Both the position numbers and the translations under genes were made by a program. From positions 1 through 63,591 of the IMG/VR virus record IMGVR_UViG_3300044835_000051: a DNA stretch of 63,591 bases. One strand, written 5' to 3'. This document shows positions 1 to 6,975 of this stretch, in pieces (the first letter of the stretch is position 1; every line of letters begins with the position of its first letter). Under the pieces are notes generated by a model. It was not told the origin of the DNA. It made no database searches and saw only the letters and a program-made list of their open reading frames with translations. Source of the stretch: a virus.

Positions 1-141
1 TACCGCGTCATCGGCGGCTCCGACTGGGCCTACGCTCGCTGCGAGCGCTGCGGCGACGAGGGTATCGTCACCCCGTTCGGTGGCCTCATGTGGCGGGAGA
101 TTCTCGGCACGTTCTTCAAGCGCTGGCGCTGTCATGGCTGA
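1..141 (+). CDS. C-terminal end of a small CxxC protein (partial)
   Basis: The reading frame is open from base 1 and ends at TGA 139-141. The visible 46 residues include CERCGDEG, half of a possible zinc site, and a basic C-terminus. The start lies outside the window. Its stop overlaps the terminase ATG at 134 (ATGGCTGA), so the two are probably translationally coupled. The position just before the large terminase is where a small terminase subunit or HNH gene often sits, but the visible part is too short to assign either. Confidence 0.5.
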   Translation, partial: YRVIGGSDWAYARCERCGDEGIVTPFGGLMWREILGTFFKRWRCHG

Positions 142-2923
142 GGGCACGCTGGGCATCATCGACAGGCAGTCCGACATACGCTCGCTCGAAGGCATGTGGA
201 TGCTGGACGATGATGACTGGAGTTTGATCGCCCAGCTCTGCGACCCGGTGTACCTGAGCGAGCTTCTCTTCAGCGACCCGAACAACGCCACGTACAGCGG
301 GTGTTACCATGTGCGCGACTACCAGTACGTCCTGTTTCGCACCACCACCAACTACGAGGTGCGTCCCTGTTCGAGAGACGTCGGGAAAACTGAAAGCATA
401 AAAGCACGCGCAGTCTCCCACACCTTCCGGCGCCTCGGCGAAGACATGCTCGTCACCGCGCCTGAGCTGCTTCACCTCGAAGGTGTCACGGTGCACATCG
501 AGAATCGCATCACCGAGACCAGGCTCACCCGAGACTTCCTGCGCACCGACGCCCAGAGAACCGGCATCACTCATAAGCCCTTCGCCGTCGTCTTCGCGGA
601 CGGCACCCGTATTCTCGGACGCATACCGCACATCACCGGCCTCGGAGTCAAGTCAATGCACGAGCCCGACCTCGTCATCGACGAAGCCCAGGACTACCCG
701 CAAGCCGGCTGGGTCGAAGTCCACCCGACCGTCATCAAGGACCACACCGGCCCGGACGGCAAATACGACTTCACCTACCTGGCCTACGGCGTCCACGTCG
801 GCGGCACGGGCGGACAGTTCGGCAAGATTTCGACCTCCGGCGCCTTCAAGGTAACGGCAGTTACGTGCTTACAGAAGCCGGGGTGGAACAAGGCCGAGAA
901 AGAGGCGGCCATTGCGATGTACGGCGGTGTCAACACCCCCGACTACCGACGCAACATTCTCGGCGAGAAAGGCCAGTCGCTCTCCCAGTTCTTCGTCACG
1001 TCACATTTGATGGCCTGCTTCCAAGGTGATACACTGGTGGCTACTAGCAATGGACCTCGACCGATCGCGGAGCTGCGAGCCGGCGATCGAGTGCTGAACG
1101 CGAGCGGGGAAGGACCCGTGCTCGCGGCGAGGGCCAGCGAGCACGGGAGGGTGGCCGTTGTCAAGCTCAACGGGGAAGAGATCGTCTGCTCGCCAGAGCA
1201 CCCCTTCTTCTCGGAAGGTGGCTGGTGCCGTGCCGACCAGCTCCGGCGAGGCCAGCGCATCTACCGACAGTCGGAGACAATGCGAGGTCTGCGGGGAGGT
1301 GCTGAAGACGCGCCAGGGCCGCTTCTGCTCCAAGACCTGCGCCGGGAGCTGGCTGGGGAGCACGCGCCGCGGCGGTCCGCCGACACGCAAGAACGCGACG
1401 ATGACACACGTCTGCGAAGCGTGCGGCAAGACGTTCGCGCGGTCGGGCGTGGCGAGGTTCTGTTCGAGGAAGTGCATGGGGAAGGTCTTTGGCGACAGCC
1501 GGCGGTTGGCCCCCAAGAACTGCTGGACGTGTGGGGTGGAGTTCCAGCCAAGGGCGAGCGCTTCACGATATTGCAGTCGCAAATGTCTGGGCGTGAAGGT
1601 GGCCGCAACCAACGCATCGAGACGGGGCATGACGACCCGGTCGATACAGCGCTGGGAGTATGGGGGTTTGCCGGAACCGCAGTATCGTCTCTGGATGGCG
1701 CTCGGCGGTCCGGAGGAGGGGTGGTACGCCCAGTTCTTTATTGCCCCCTTCGATGGGCGCCTTGGCGTTACGAGCTTCACACTCGACCTGGCGCTCCCCG
1801 TGCTGGCGCTTGCGGTGGAAGTGGACGGTCGCGGTCATGGTGTCGCCGCGCAGCGCAAGAAGGACGAGGTGCGCGACGCGTGGCTGGCGAACTCAGGGTG
1901 GACGGTGTTGAGATTTACGAACCGGGAAGTGATGGCTGGGCCGAGCATTGTGGTGAGGGAGATTTGGTCACGCTATACGACCTGACCGTAGGTGGGCACC
2001 CGTCCTTTGCCGTGGGCGACTCGCGTGCTCTGGTTCACAATTGCATGGACCAGGACAAGGAGTCGCGCTACAACACGATCACCTTCAAGGCACAGGAGAT
2101 ACAGTCCGAGGACGTACCGTCGATGATCGCGGAGGACGGCGACGTCGGCGACGTACTCGACCTGCCGGACGGCCTCGGCCAGCAGGTCTACGGCGGCATG
2201 GACGTCGGGCTCGTCACCGACCCGACCGTCATACAGGTATGGGCCGTGCTCCCCGACAGCGCGCGTAAGAGCAGACTCCAGTTGATTCGCATGTTCCACC
2301 TGTGGCGCTTCACCGAACGCCAGATTCGCCAGTGCACCTACCGCATCGCCCGCAAGTATGGGCTCACCCTGCGAGCGTTCGGCCAGGACATCACCGGGCT
2401 CGGTCTGCCGCTCTATCAGGCGATGGAGTCGGACGAGAAGTGCCCGGAGCATCTGAAGGAAGTGTCACGCGGGTACGTGTTCAACGCCAAGGTGCCGGTC
2501 TCGGTGGACAAGAACTACGTGTCCAAGGAAGGCACGAACATGGTCGACCAGTTCGGGCACATCGTCGAAGAGGTGCGTGACAAGTGGACAGGCCGCGTCG
2601 ACCTCGTGGCACGCATGACGATGATCGAAGCGTCGACCCGCTACCTGCGCGGGTTCGTCGACCCCGGTTTCCTCCTCCTGCCGTTCCACGCCGAGCTGAT
2701 CGACGACTTCCAAGGCGAGACCGAGCAGCGCGTGCGAGCGATGGGCGGGGTCAAGAAGAAGCCCAACGCCTTCCACATGCTCGACGCCGCACGAGCGATG
2801 GCGATGGCGTATAAATCGGGGGAGATGGAGGAGGCCGTCTACGCCAGGAACGTCGGGGCGCCAGTGTTTGATCGCGCGGTGGGTGGACCCGGCGTTCTTG
2901 CGGGCCAGGTGAGGCAGGGGTGA
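134..2923 (+). CDS. terL: Terminase large subunit, interrupted by an intein
   Basis: This is the ATP-driven DNA packaging motor and headful/cos nuclease, which docks on the portal. The Walker A variant CSRDVGKT is near residue 80 and Walker B LVIDEAQD near residue 180. YGGMDVGLVTDPT begins the nuclease domain near residue 686, with its metal-binding Asp. An intein fills residues 295-636, between the ATPase and nuclease domains; without it the protein is about 587 residues, a normal TerL size. ATG 134 is preferred over the upstream in-frame GTG at 80 because it overlaps the preceding stop and opens a natural-looking N-terminus (MAEGTLGIID). The stop overlaps the GTG of the next gene (GTGA). 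Activity depends on splicing, or on trans-splicing if the gene is expressed in pieces. Confidence 0.93.
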   Translation: MAEGTLGIIDRQSDIRSLEGMWMLDDDDWSLIAQLCDPVYLSELLFSDPNNATYSGCYHVRDYQYVLFRTTTNYEVRPCSRDVGKTESIKARAVSHTFRRLGEDMLVTAPELLHLEGVTVHIENRITETRLTRDFLRTDAQRTGITHKPFAVVFADGTRILGRIPHITGLGVKSMHEPDLVIDEAQDYPQAGWVEVHPTVIKDHTGPDGKYDFTYLAYGVHVGGTGGQFGKISTSGAFKVTAVTCLQKPGWNKAEKEAAIAMYGGVNTPDYRRNILGEKGQSLSQFFVTSHLMACFQGDTLVATSNGPRPIAELRAGDRVLNASGEGPVLAARASEHGRVAVVKLNGEEIVCSPEHPFFSEGGWCRADQLRRGQRIYRQSETMRGLRGGAEDAPGPLLLQDLRRELAGEHAPRRSADTQERDDDTRLRSVRQDVRAVGRGEVLFEEVHGEGLWRQPAVGPQELLDVWGGVPAKGERFTILQSQMSGREGGRNQRIETGHDDPVDTALGVWGFAGTAVSSLDGARRSGGGVVRPVLYCPLRWAPWRYELHTRPGAPRAGACGGSGRSRSWCRRAAQEGRGARRVAGELRVDGVEIYEPGSDGWAEHCGEGDLVTLYDLTVGGHPSFAVGDSRALVHNCMDQDKESRYNTITFKAQEIQSEDVPSMIAEDGDVGDVLDLPDGLGQQVYGGMDVGLVTDPTVIQVWAVLPDSARKSRLQLIRMFHLWRFTERQIRQCTYRIARKYGLTLRAFGQDITGLGLPLYQAMESDEKCPEHLKEVSRGYVFNAKVPVSVDKNYVSKEGTNMVDQFGHIVEEVRDKWTGRVDLVARMTMIEASTRYLRGFVDPGFLLLPFHAELIDDFQGETEQRVRAMGGVKKKPNAFHMLDAARAMAMAYKSGEMEEAVYARNVGAPVFDRAVGGPGVLAGQVRQG
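1016..2041 (+). other. Intein in the large terminase (342 codons)
   Basis: This is a protein-splicing element. Block A starts with the nucleophile Cys in CFQGDTLVATSNGPR. Block B carries the conserved His in CSPEHPFF. Block F is GDLVTLYDLTVGGHPSFAVG. Block G ends in VHN, followed by Cys as the +1 extein residue. The recognisable Hint parts are about 90 residues at the N-side and 36 at the C-side. The roughly 216 codons between them read as an arginine- and glycine-rich peptide typical of a shadow frame, because the real coding there is in another frame (see the endonuclease at 1158-1985). The junctions predicted here are A|CFQGD and VHN|CMDQD. Confidence 0.9.
1158..1985 (+). CDS. Zinc-finger Vsr-like (EDxHD/DUF559-type) homing endonuclease overprinted in the intein
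   Basis: This is a putative homing nuclease of the intein, in the +1 frame relative to the terminase. Three zinc modules follow one another: CEVCG...FCSKTC, CEACG...FCSRKC and CWTCG...YCSRKC, residues about 42-150. They are followed by a PD-(D/E)XK/Vsr-like domain with SFTLDLALP, AVEVDGRGHG, RDAWLANSGWTVLRFTNREV. The listed start is a TTG at 1158 that only extends through the shadow of the intein N-part. In-frame GTGs at 1218 and 1230 are alternatives, and frameshifting from the intein frame is possible. The C-terminus overlaps intein block F, so the gene ends inside splicing-domain code. Codon-position bias clearly favours this frame between about 1278 and 1955. Confidence 0.82.
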   Translation: MSSSTGKRSSARQSTPSSRKVAGAVPTSSGEASASTDSRRQCEVCGEVLKTRQGRFCSKTCAGSWLGSTRRGGPPTRKNATMTHVCEACGKTFARSGVARFCSRKCMGKVFGDSRRLAPKNCWTCGVEFQPRASASRYCSRKCLGVKVAATNASRRGMTTRSIQRWEYGGLPEPQYRLWMALGGPEEGWYAQFFIAPFDGRLGVTSFTLDLALPVLALAVEVDGRGHGVAAQRKKDEVRDAWLANSGWTVLRFTNREVMAGPSIVVREIWSRYTT

Positions 2924-3393
2924 AACTGTACGGCCGCCAAGGCGGACACGCGCTCGTTGACGACCACCTGTCCGAGTGGCTGGGCGAGTGGCGTTGGCAC
3001 GCCAACTCTCGTGGCTACGTTGTGCGCACTGTCCACGTGTATATCGACGGTCGGCGGAAGTCGCGCACGGTTCTCATGCACCGCGAAATCTTGGGGCTCG
3101 CCTACGGAGACCCGCGGCAGGGCGATCACGAGGACGGGAACAAGCTGGACAACCGCGGGTCCAATCTGCGCATCGCGCACCGCGGGCAGCTCGACAACCA
3201 ACAGAACCGGCAGGGACCGAACAGGAACGGCACCTCCGGCTATCGTGGTGTCACGTCGGACGGGCGGGGCCGGTGGCAGGCGCAGGTCGGGCTTGGCCGC
3301 CGCCTGCATCACCTTGGGCGCTTCGATACGCCCGAGGCCGCAGCAGCAGCCGCCGAAGCCTTCCGCGAGGCCCACATGGAGTTCGCCCGATGA
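2920..3393 (+). CDS. HNH endonuclease with AP2 DNA-binding domain
   Basis: This is a free-standing homing-type endonuclease of 157 residues. The HNH core is DHEDGNKLDNRGSNLRIAH. It is followed by an AP2-like module with GTSGYRGVTSDGRGRWQAQV and LGRFDTPEAAAAAAEAF. It starts with GTG overlapping the terminase TGA (GTGA), directly after an intein-bearing gene, a typical neighbourhood for such elements. It is a paralogue of the gene at 40875-41408. A direct role in packaging (HNH next to TerL, as in HK97) is possible, but the AP2 domain favours a mobile element. Confidence 0.85.
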   Translation: MKLYGRQGGHALVDDHLSEWLGEWRWHANSRGYVVRTVHVYIDGRRKSRTVLMHREILGLAYGDPRQGDHEDGNKLDNRGSNLRIAHRGQLDNQQNRQGPNRNGTSGYRGVTSDGRGRWQAQVGLGRRLHHLGRFDTPEAAAAAAEAFREAHMEFAR

Positions 3394-3548
3394 TCGCCCA
3401 CCTCTTCCAGTGGTGGTATGACATTCGCTTCTACCACAAGCACCGGGTCGAGCTGCACAACCTCATCGCCGCAGCACGGGACCTCGACCGAAGCTGCACC
3501 GAGGAACTCGCCCGTCGTGCCTACGAGCCGCTCCCCCTCGGTGACTGA
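3390..3548 (+). CDS. Small hypothetical protein, 52 aa
   Basis: ATG 3390 overlaps the preceding TGA (ATGA). The protein begins MIAHLFQWWYDIRFYHKHRV and is aromatic and amphipathic at the N-terminus. No family is recognised. It lies in a tightly overlapping run between terminase and portal, and its stop overlaps the next gene's GTG at 3541. Confidence 0.6.
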   Translation: MIAHLFQWWYDIRFYHKHRVELHNLIAAARDLDRSCTEELARRAYEPLPLGD

Positions 3549-3747
3549 CCGCCGGTCCCTCATCGTCTTCGGGGGGGGCGTCGCGGTCGGCCAGCTCGTG
3601 CACGTGGTCCCTAGCGGCATCGCTGCGGTGACCTGCGCCAAGATCGCGCGGCTGGTGGGGGAGGGAGGCGACGCGCGGCGGATCGTTCCCCTGACCCTGC
3701 TGCTGCTCGCCAACGCCGTGCTCGCGGTGGCGCTGGGGCTCGCGTGA
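3541..3747 (+). CDS. Small membrane protein, 68 aa
   Basis: Two hydrophobic stretches are visible: LIVFGGGVAVGQLVHVV near residues 7-25 and IVPLTLLLLANAVLAVALGLA at the C-terminus. They are separated by a polar segment. GTG 3541 overlaps the previous stop, and the frame's upstream extension has shadow-like composition. A two-span topology makes a holin conceivable, but no endolysin lies nearby, so this is not asserted. Confidence 0.55.
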   Translation: MTDRRSLIVFGGGVAVGQLVHVVPSGIAAVTCAKIARLVGEGGDARRIVPLTLLLLANAVLAVALGLA

Positions 3748-4160
3748 CCCTGGAGGAGATCAGGGCCGCGCTCGCGACCGCGCTCGCGCTGAAGCCGCCG
3801 CGATGGACCGAGGACACCCCGCCGGCCGTCAAGATCGGCCTGATCGAGACCTACCTCATGGAGTCCGCCTACTCCGGCGCCGAACTCGAAGAGGCCGTCC
3901 ACTACCTCGACTTCACGATGGCACAGTTACGCCAGAAGATCGAACAGATAACAGGCTACGAGGCAGTGCTGCCCAGCAAGGCGGCGGACCGCATCACCAA
4001 AGCCGACGTCATCGCCGCCAAGCGCACACTCGACCCCGTCACGTTCGACGCAGGCGCCGAAGCGAGACAGATACGCGAAAGCCTCGTCCGCCAGCTCGAC
4101 CGCTACGAACGGGAAGCCAAAGGGTATTCCCGCCTCTACACCGTCATTACCGGCTCGTAG
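3744..4160 (+). CDS. Hypothetical protein between terminase and portal, 138 aa
   Basis: GTG 3744 overlaps the preceding TGA. The protein is largely helical and acidic, with a coiled-coil-like middle (AQLRQKIEQITGYEAVL) and a charged C-terminal helix. No family is recognised. It is the last gene before a hairpin at 4172-4187, so it closes the terminase transcription block. Confidence 0.65.
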   Translation: MTLEEIRAALATALALKPPRWTEDTPPAVKIGLIETYLMESAYSGAELEEAVHYLDFTMAQLRQKIEQITGYEAVLPSKAADRITKADVIAAKRTLDPVTFDAGAEARQIRESLVRQLDRYEREAKGYSRLYTVITGS

Positions 4161-4171
4161 ACCCCCAAATC

Positions 4172-4187
4172 GGCCCGTTATCGGGCC
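4172..4187 (+). terminator. Hairpin, candidate terminator before the portal gene
   Basis: A perfect GGCCCG-TTAT-CGGGCC stem-loop lies in the only clear gap (4161-4229) of this part. The flanking AAT/ATT can extend the stem past one mismatch. There is no strong T-run. The gap also holds GGCGTATCTTA (about 4212-4222), a possible -10 region just before the portal ATG, so the site may separate two transcripts. Confidence 0.5.
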
Positions 4188-4229
4188 AATTCCGGTTGGT
4201 TCGTAGGCAAAGCGGCGTATCTTAGGGGC

Positions 4230-6728
4230 ATGACCGAGCCGGCGTTTCCCCCAGTGGCTCAGCCCGTTATGCGCCAGGGTCACAAGGGCGAGATGGTCAA
4301 CGCGGTGATCGACAACCGCACCGACCTGCCCGACGAGATGGTCCGCCAGGCCGTGCGCGACCAGTGGGTTGAGGCCGCCGGCCTCCAGTTCGCCCAGCCC
4401 AACAACTTCCAGCTCTACATCAACAACCAAGGGAGCATGCTGGCCCGGACGCCGTTCAGGACCCCCACCTCGGTTATCGACGAAATCAGGTTGGCCCGTA
4501 CGCTCGCGGACACGGACGACGACACCGGGGCGGCGATGGGGCAGATGATCGCCATCGCCTTCGGGGAGGGCGTCGTCAACCAGCACCGCGACGAGAAGAC
4601 GCTGGAGTTCTTCAACCAGATGACGGCTCCAAAGGCGATGGACCTCGAAGCCATCTTGGAGGAGCTGTACCGCGAGTACCTCATCGCCGCGTCCGTGACC
4701 ACGGTGACACTGTTCACCCGCAAGCGCATGCAGTACTGGCCGCTGAAGAGTGACGAGCCCGTGCAGGCCCAGCTTCAGGTGCCGAACGTCGGCATCTTGC
4801 CGGCCGAGAACGTCCGCGTCATCACCAACGACATCATCGGCGGCGGCCAGCTCGCCTACCACGTCGAGGACCAGAACCTCAAGGCGTGGCTCAACGAGTA
4901 CCTCGACCCGAAGACCAGCGGCCAGCGCAAGGCGTTCATGGCGATGGCCGAGCCCGTCGTCGCCGCTCTCTTCATCGGGAAGCTTCAGGTTCCCTACAAC
5001 GACGGCGACACCGCCTCGCGCGGGCTCACCCTCTACACGCTCAATCAGCGCATGGTCCACCGCACGACGATGCCGAAGGGCGCCACCCCCTACCCGCGCC
5101 CGCTGCTGACACGCAACTTCGCATTGATCGAGGCGAAGAGGTTGCTCAACATCATGGACTACGCGCTCCTCCAGGGCGGCACCAACTACATAGTGGTCGC
5201 TAAGAAGGGCTCGGACCTCCTCCCGGCACAGCAGGGTGAAGTGGACAACCTGATCGAGCAGGTGTCCTTCGCCTCCCGCTCCGGTGTCATGGTCGGCGAT
5301 CACCGGCTCCAGATCGAGATCATCACGCCGAAGCTCGACGAACTCCTCAACCCCGCCAAGCGGAAGCTGATCGGCCGCAAGCTGAAGATGGGCCTCATGC
5401 GCCAGACCGAGGAGGTGCCGAACGACACAGGCACCCAAGGTGGCGTGAACGAGATGGAGTTGACAGCTCGCGTGGTCTCTGCGGACCGACGCAAGTTGGT
5501 CCGTCACGTGCAGGCGACCTTCTACGACGAGACCGCCACGAGGAACCGCAACATCTTCAAGATGGGGGCACCGTCGATCTGGGCGCCGAAGATCGTGCTC
5601 TCCAACGTCGCCCTGTTCTGGACCAACGTCCTTCAGGCCCGCGACCGCGGTGACATTCCCCGCCGCTGGGTCGTCGAAGCGCTCGGCTATGACTATGACG
5701 CTGCACTCGCCGAGCGCGAGCGTGAGATCGCCCGCGGCGACGACGAGGTCCTCATGCCCGGCGCCGTTCCCTTCTCGAACCCCGGCGAGCCCCAGGACAA
5801 CTCACCCGGCCGTCCCGCGGGGAGCAGCACGAACAACGGCCGCGGTCAGGACCGCCCCGGCCAGGGCCGCGACGCCGCCGCCCCGCGGAAGGTCATTCAT
5901 CGCAATGCCGGGGAGACGATCAAGGCGATCGTCGAGGGCGAAGAGGTCCACTACATCGGCGAGACAACCGCGGCGATCTTGGACGAGTACGGCGACCACG
6001 CCGACTACAACGTCTACGTCACCTCGGCCGAGCGTGACTGCATCGACTTCAATCAGGTGCTCCGCTCCGGCCCGTCCGTGATCGTCCCCGTCAACGCCGG
6101 CTCGATCTGCGACGAGTTCGCGTGTGTCAAGCTGGAGGAGGGGCTGCGCATGGTCGTCGGCCGGCGCATCGGCGACGGCGCGATGGTCGCCCGCGCCCTG
6201 CGCTTCTCCGAGCCGCGCTGGGACCTCAAGGGCGCCACCGAACGCGCACTGCGGTGGGGCTTCATGTCCTCACCGCTGGTGGAGAACGCGGCCGGCAAGG
6301 CGACGTGCACCAACTGCGGCATGGCATTGGCGGACTGGCCGGCCAACACCGTCTGCGCGACGTGCGGCACCGACAACACGGTCGGGCAGTCGAACGCCGA
6401 AGGTGTCTCGGGCGGAGTCGAGATGGGCGCCCAGCTCGGCGCCCTGCGCGAGTCGCTCGACCGGCTCGCGCTCGACATCGCCCGCCCCCCGGCCCTTCCC
6501 GAAGTCGTGTGGCGCCCCATTGATGACTGGTCCGCCGAGACCTACCAGGCACCGTCGCAGGCCGAGCGCGAAGCGTTCCAGGGAGTTCACGGCAAGGACT
6601 CGGGCGTGTCACTGAAGAAGGACAAGGACGGCTTCTTCGTCCACACCCACCGCGCCCGGTCCAAGAGTCACGCCAAGCCCGAGGACATTCCCAAGGCGGA
6701 CGTCAAGTTCATCGAGAGCACGGGCTGA
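4230..6728 (+). CDS. Portal protein, extended C-terminus with zinc ribbon
   Basis: This is the dodecameric portal through which DNA is packaged, and the docking site for terminase and connectors. Its size, helical composition and position between TerL and protease/capsid support the call. Residues about 1-500 look like the portal body. At 832 residues it is much longer than common portals. After a Gly/Pro/Asn-rich linker near residues 515-550 comes an extra part containing CTNCGMALADWP...VCATCG, a four-Cys zinc ribbon near residue 695, and a basic tail ending FVHTHRARSKSHAKPEDIP. The extension could be an adhesin-like, MuF-like or ejected moiety, but no known domain is recognised. ATG 4230 follows the intergenic gap. 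Confidence 0.8.
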   Translation: MTEPAFPPVAQPVMRQGHKGEMVNAVIDNRTDLPDEMVRQAVRDQWVEAAGLQFAQPNNFQLYINNQGSMLARTPFRTPTSVIDEIRLARTLADTDDDTGAAMGQMIAIAFGEGVVNQHRDEKTLEFFNQMTAPKAMDLEAILEELYREYLIAASVTTVTLFTRKRMQYWPLKSDEPVQAQLQVPNVGILPAENVRVITNDIIGGGQLAYHVEDQNLKAWLNEYLDPKTSGQRKAFMAMAEPVVAALFIGKLQVPYNDGDTASRGLTLYTLNQRMVHRTTMPKGATPYPRPLLTRNFALIEAKRLLNIMDYALLQGGTNYIVVAKKGSDLLPAQQGEVDNLIEQVSFASRSGVMVGDHRLQIEIITPKLDELLNPAKRKLIGRKLKMGLMRQTEEVPNDTGTQGGVNEMELTARVVSADRRKLVRHVQATFYDETATRNRNIFKMGAPSIWAPKIVLSNVALFWTNVLQARDRGDIPRRWVVEALGYDYDAALAEREREIARGDDEVLMPGAVPFSNPGEPQDNSPGRPAGSSTNNGRGQDRPGQGRDAAAPRKVIHRNAGETIKAIVEGEEVHYIGETTAAILDEYGDHADYNVYVTSAERDCIDFNQVLRSGPSVIVPVNAGSICDEFACVKLEEGLRMVVGRRIGDGAMVARALRFSEPRWDLKGATERALRWGFMSSPLVENAAGKATCTNCGMALADWPANTVCATCGTDNTVGQSNAEGVSGGVEMGAQLGALRESLDRLALDIARPPALPEVVWRPIDDWSAETYQAPSQAEREAFQGVHGKDSGVSLKKDKDGFFVHTHRARSKSHAKPEDIPKADVKFIESTG

Positions 6729-6729
6729 G

Positions 6730-6942
6730 ATGCACCTAAAGCTCAGCGACCAGGAGGACGCCGCACCGTTCCAGGCCCATGTCGCGGTATGGCCTCGCAA
6801 CGAGGGTGGCTTCTGGTGGACCGTCAAGACGATGGTCCAGCCGACCGCCGCGAGGTCCGAGGGCGGCTGGGAGACCACGCGACTGAAGGCGTGGCGCCAT
6901 GCGTGTCGAGTCGCGCGCTCAGACTTCGGCCCCACGGGCTGA
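6730..6942 (+). CDS. Small hypothetical protein, 70 aa
   Basis: It starts one base after the portal stop. It is tryptophan-rich (GGFWWTVKTM, GGWETTRLKAWRHACRVARSDF), and the C-terminal WRHACRVA pattern resembles small phage proteins that end in a basic helix. No function is assigned. A weak ACGGG-N6-CCCGT hairpin at 6934-6949 overlaps its end. Confidence 0.6.
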   Translation: MHLKLSDQEDAAPFQAHVAVWPRNEGGFWWTVKTMVQPTAARSEGGWETTRLKAWRHACRVARSDFGPTG

Positions 6943-6975
6943 TTCCCGTTCTAGCGTAAGATCGAAGGAGAACGA

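Noticed and set aside
3927-5507. 526-codon minus-strand ORF opposite the portal
   Set aside because: It is antisense to a clear portal gene and has Leu/Val/Asp/His-rich shadow composition; long antisense ORFs are common in GC-rich DNA.
6934-6949. 5-bp hairpin before the protease gene as a terminator
   Set aside because: Short stem with no T-run; too weak to list as a terminator on its own.
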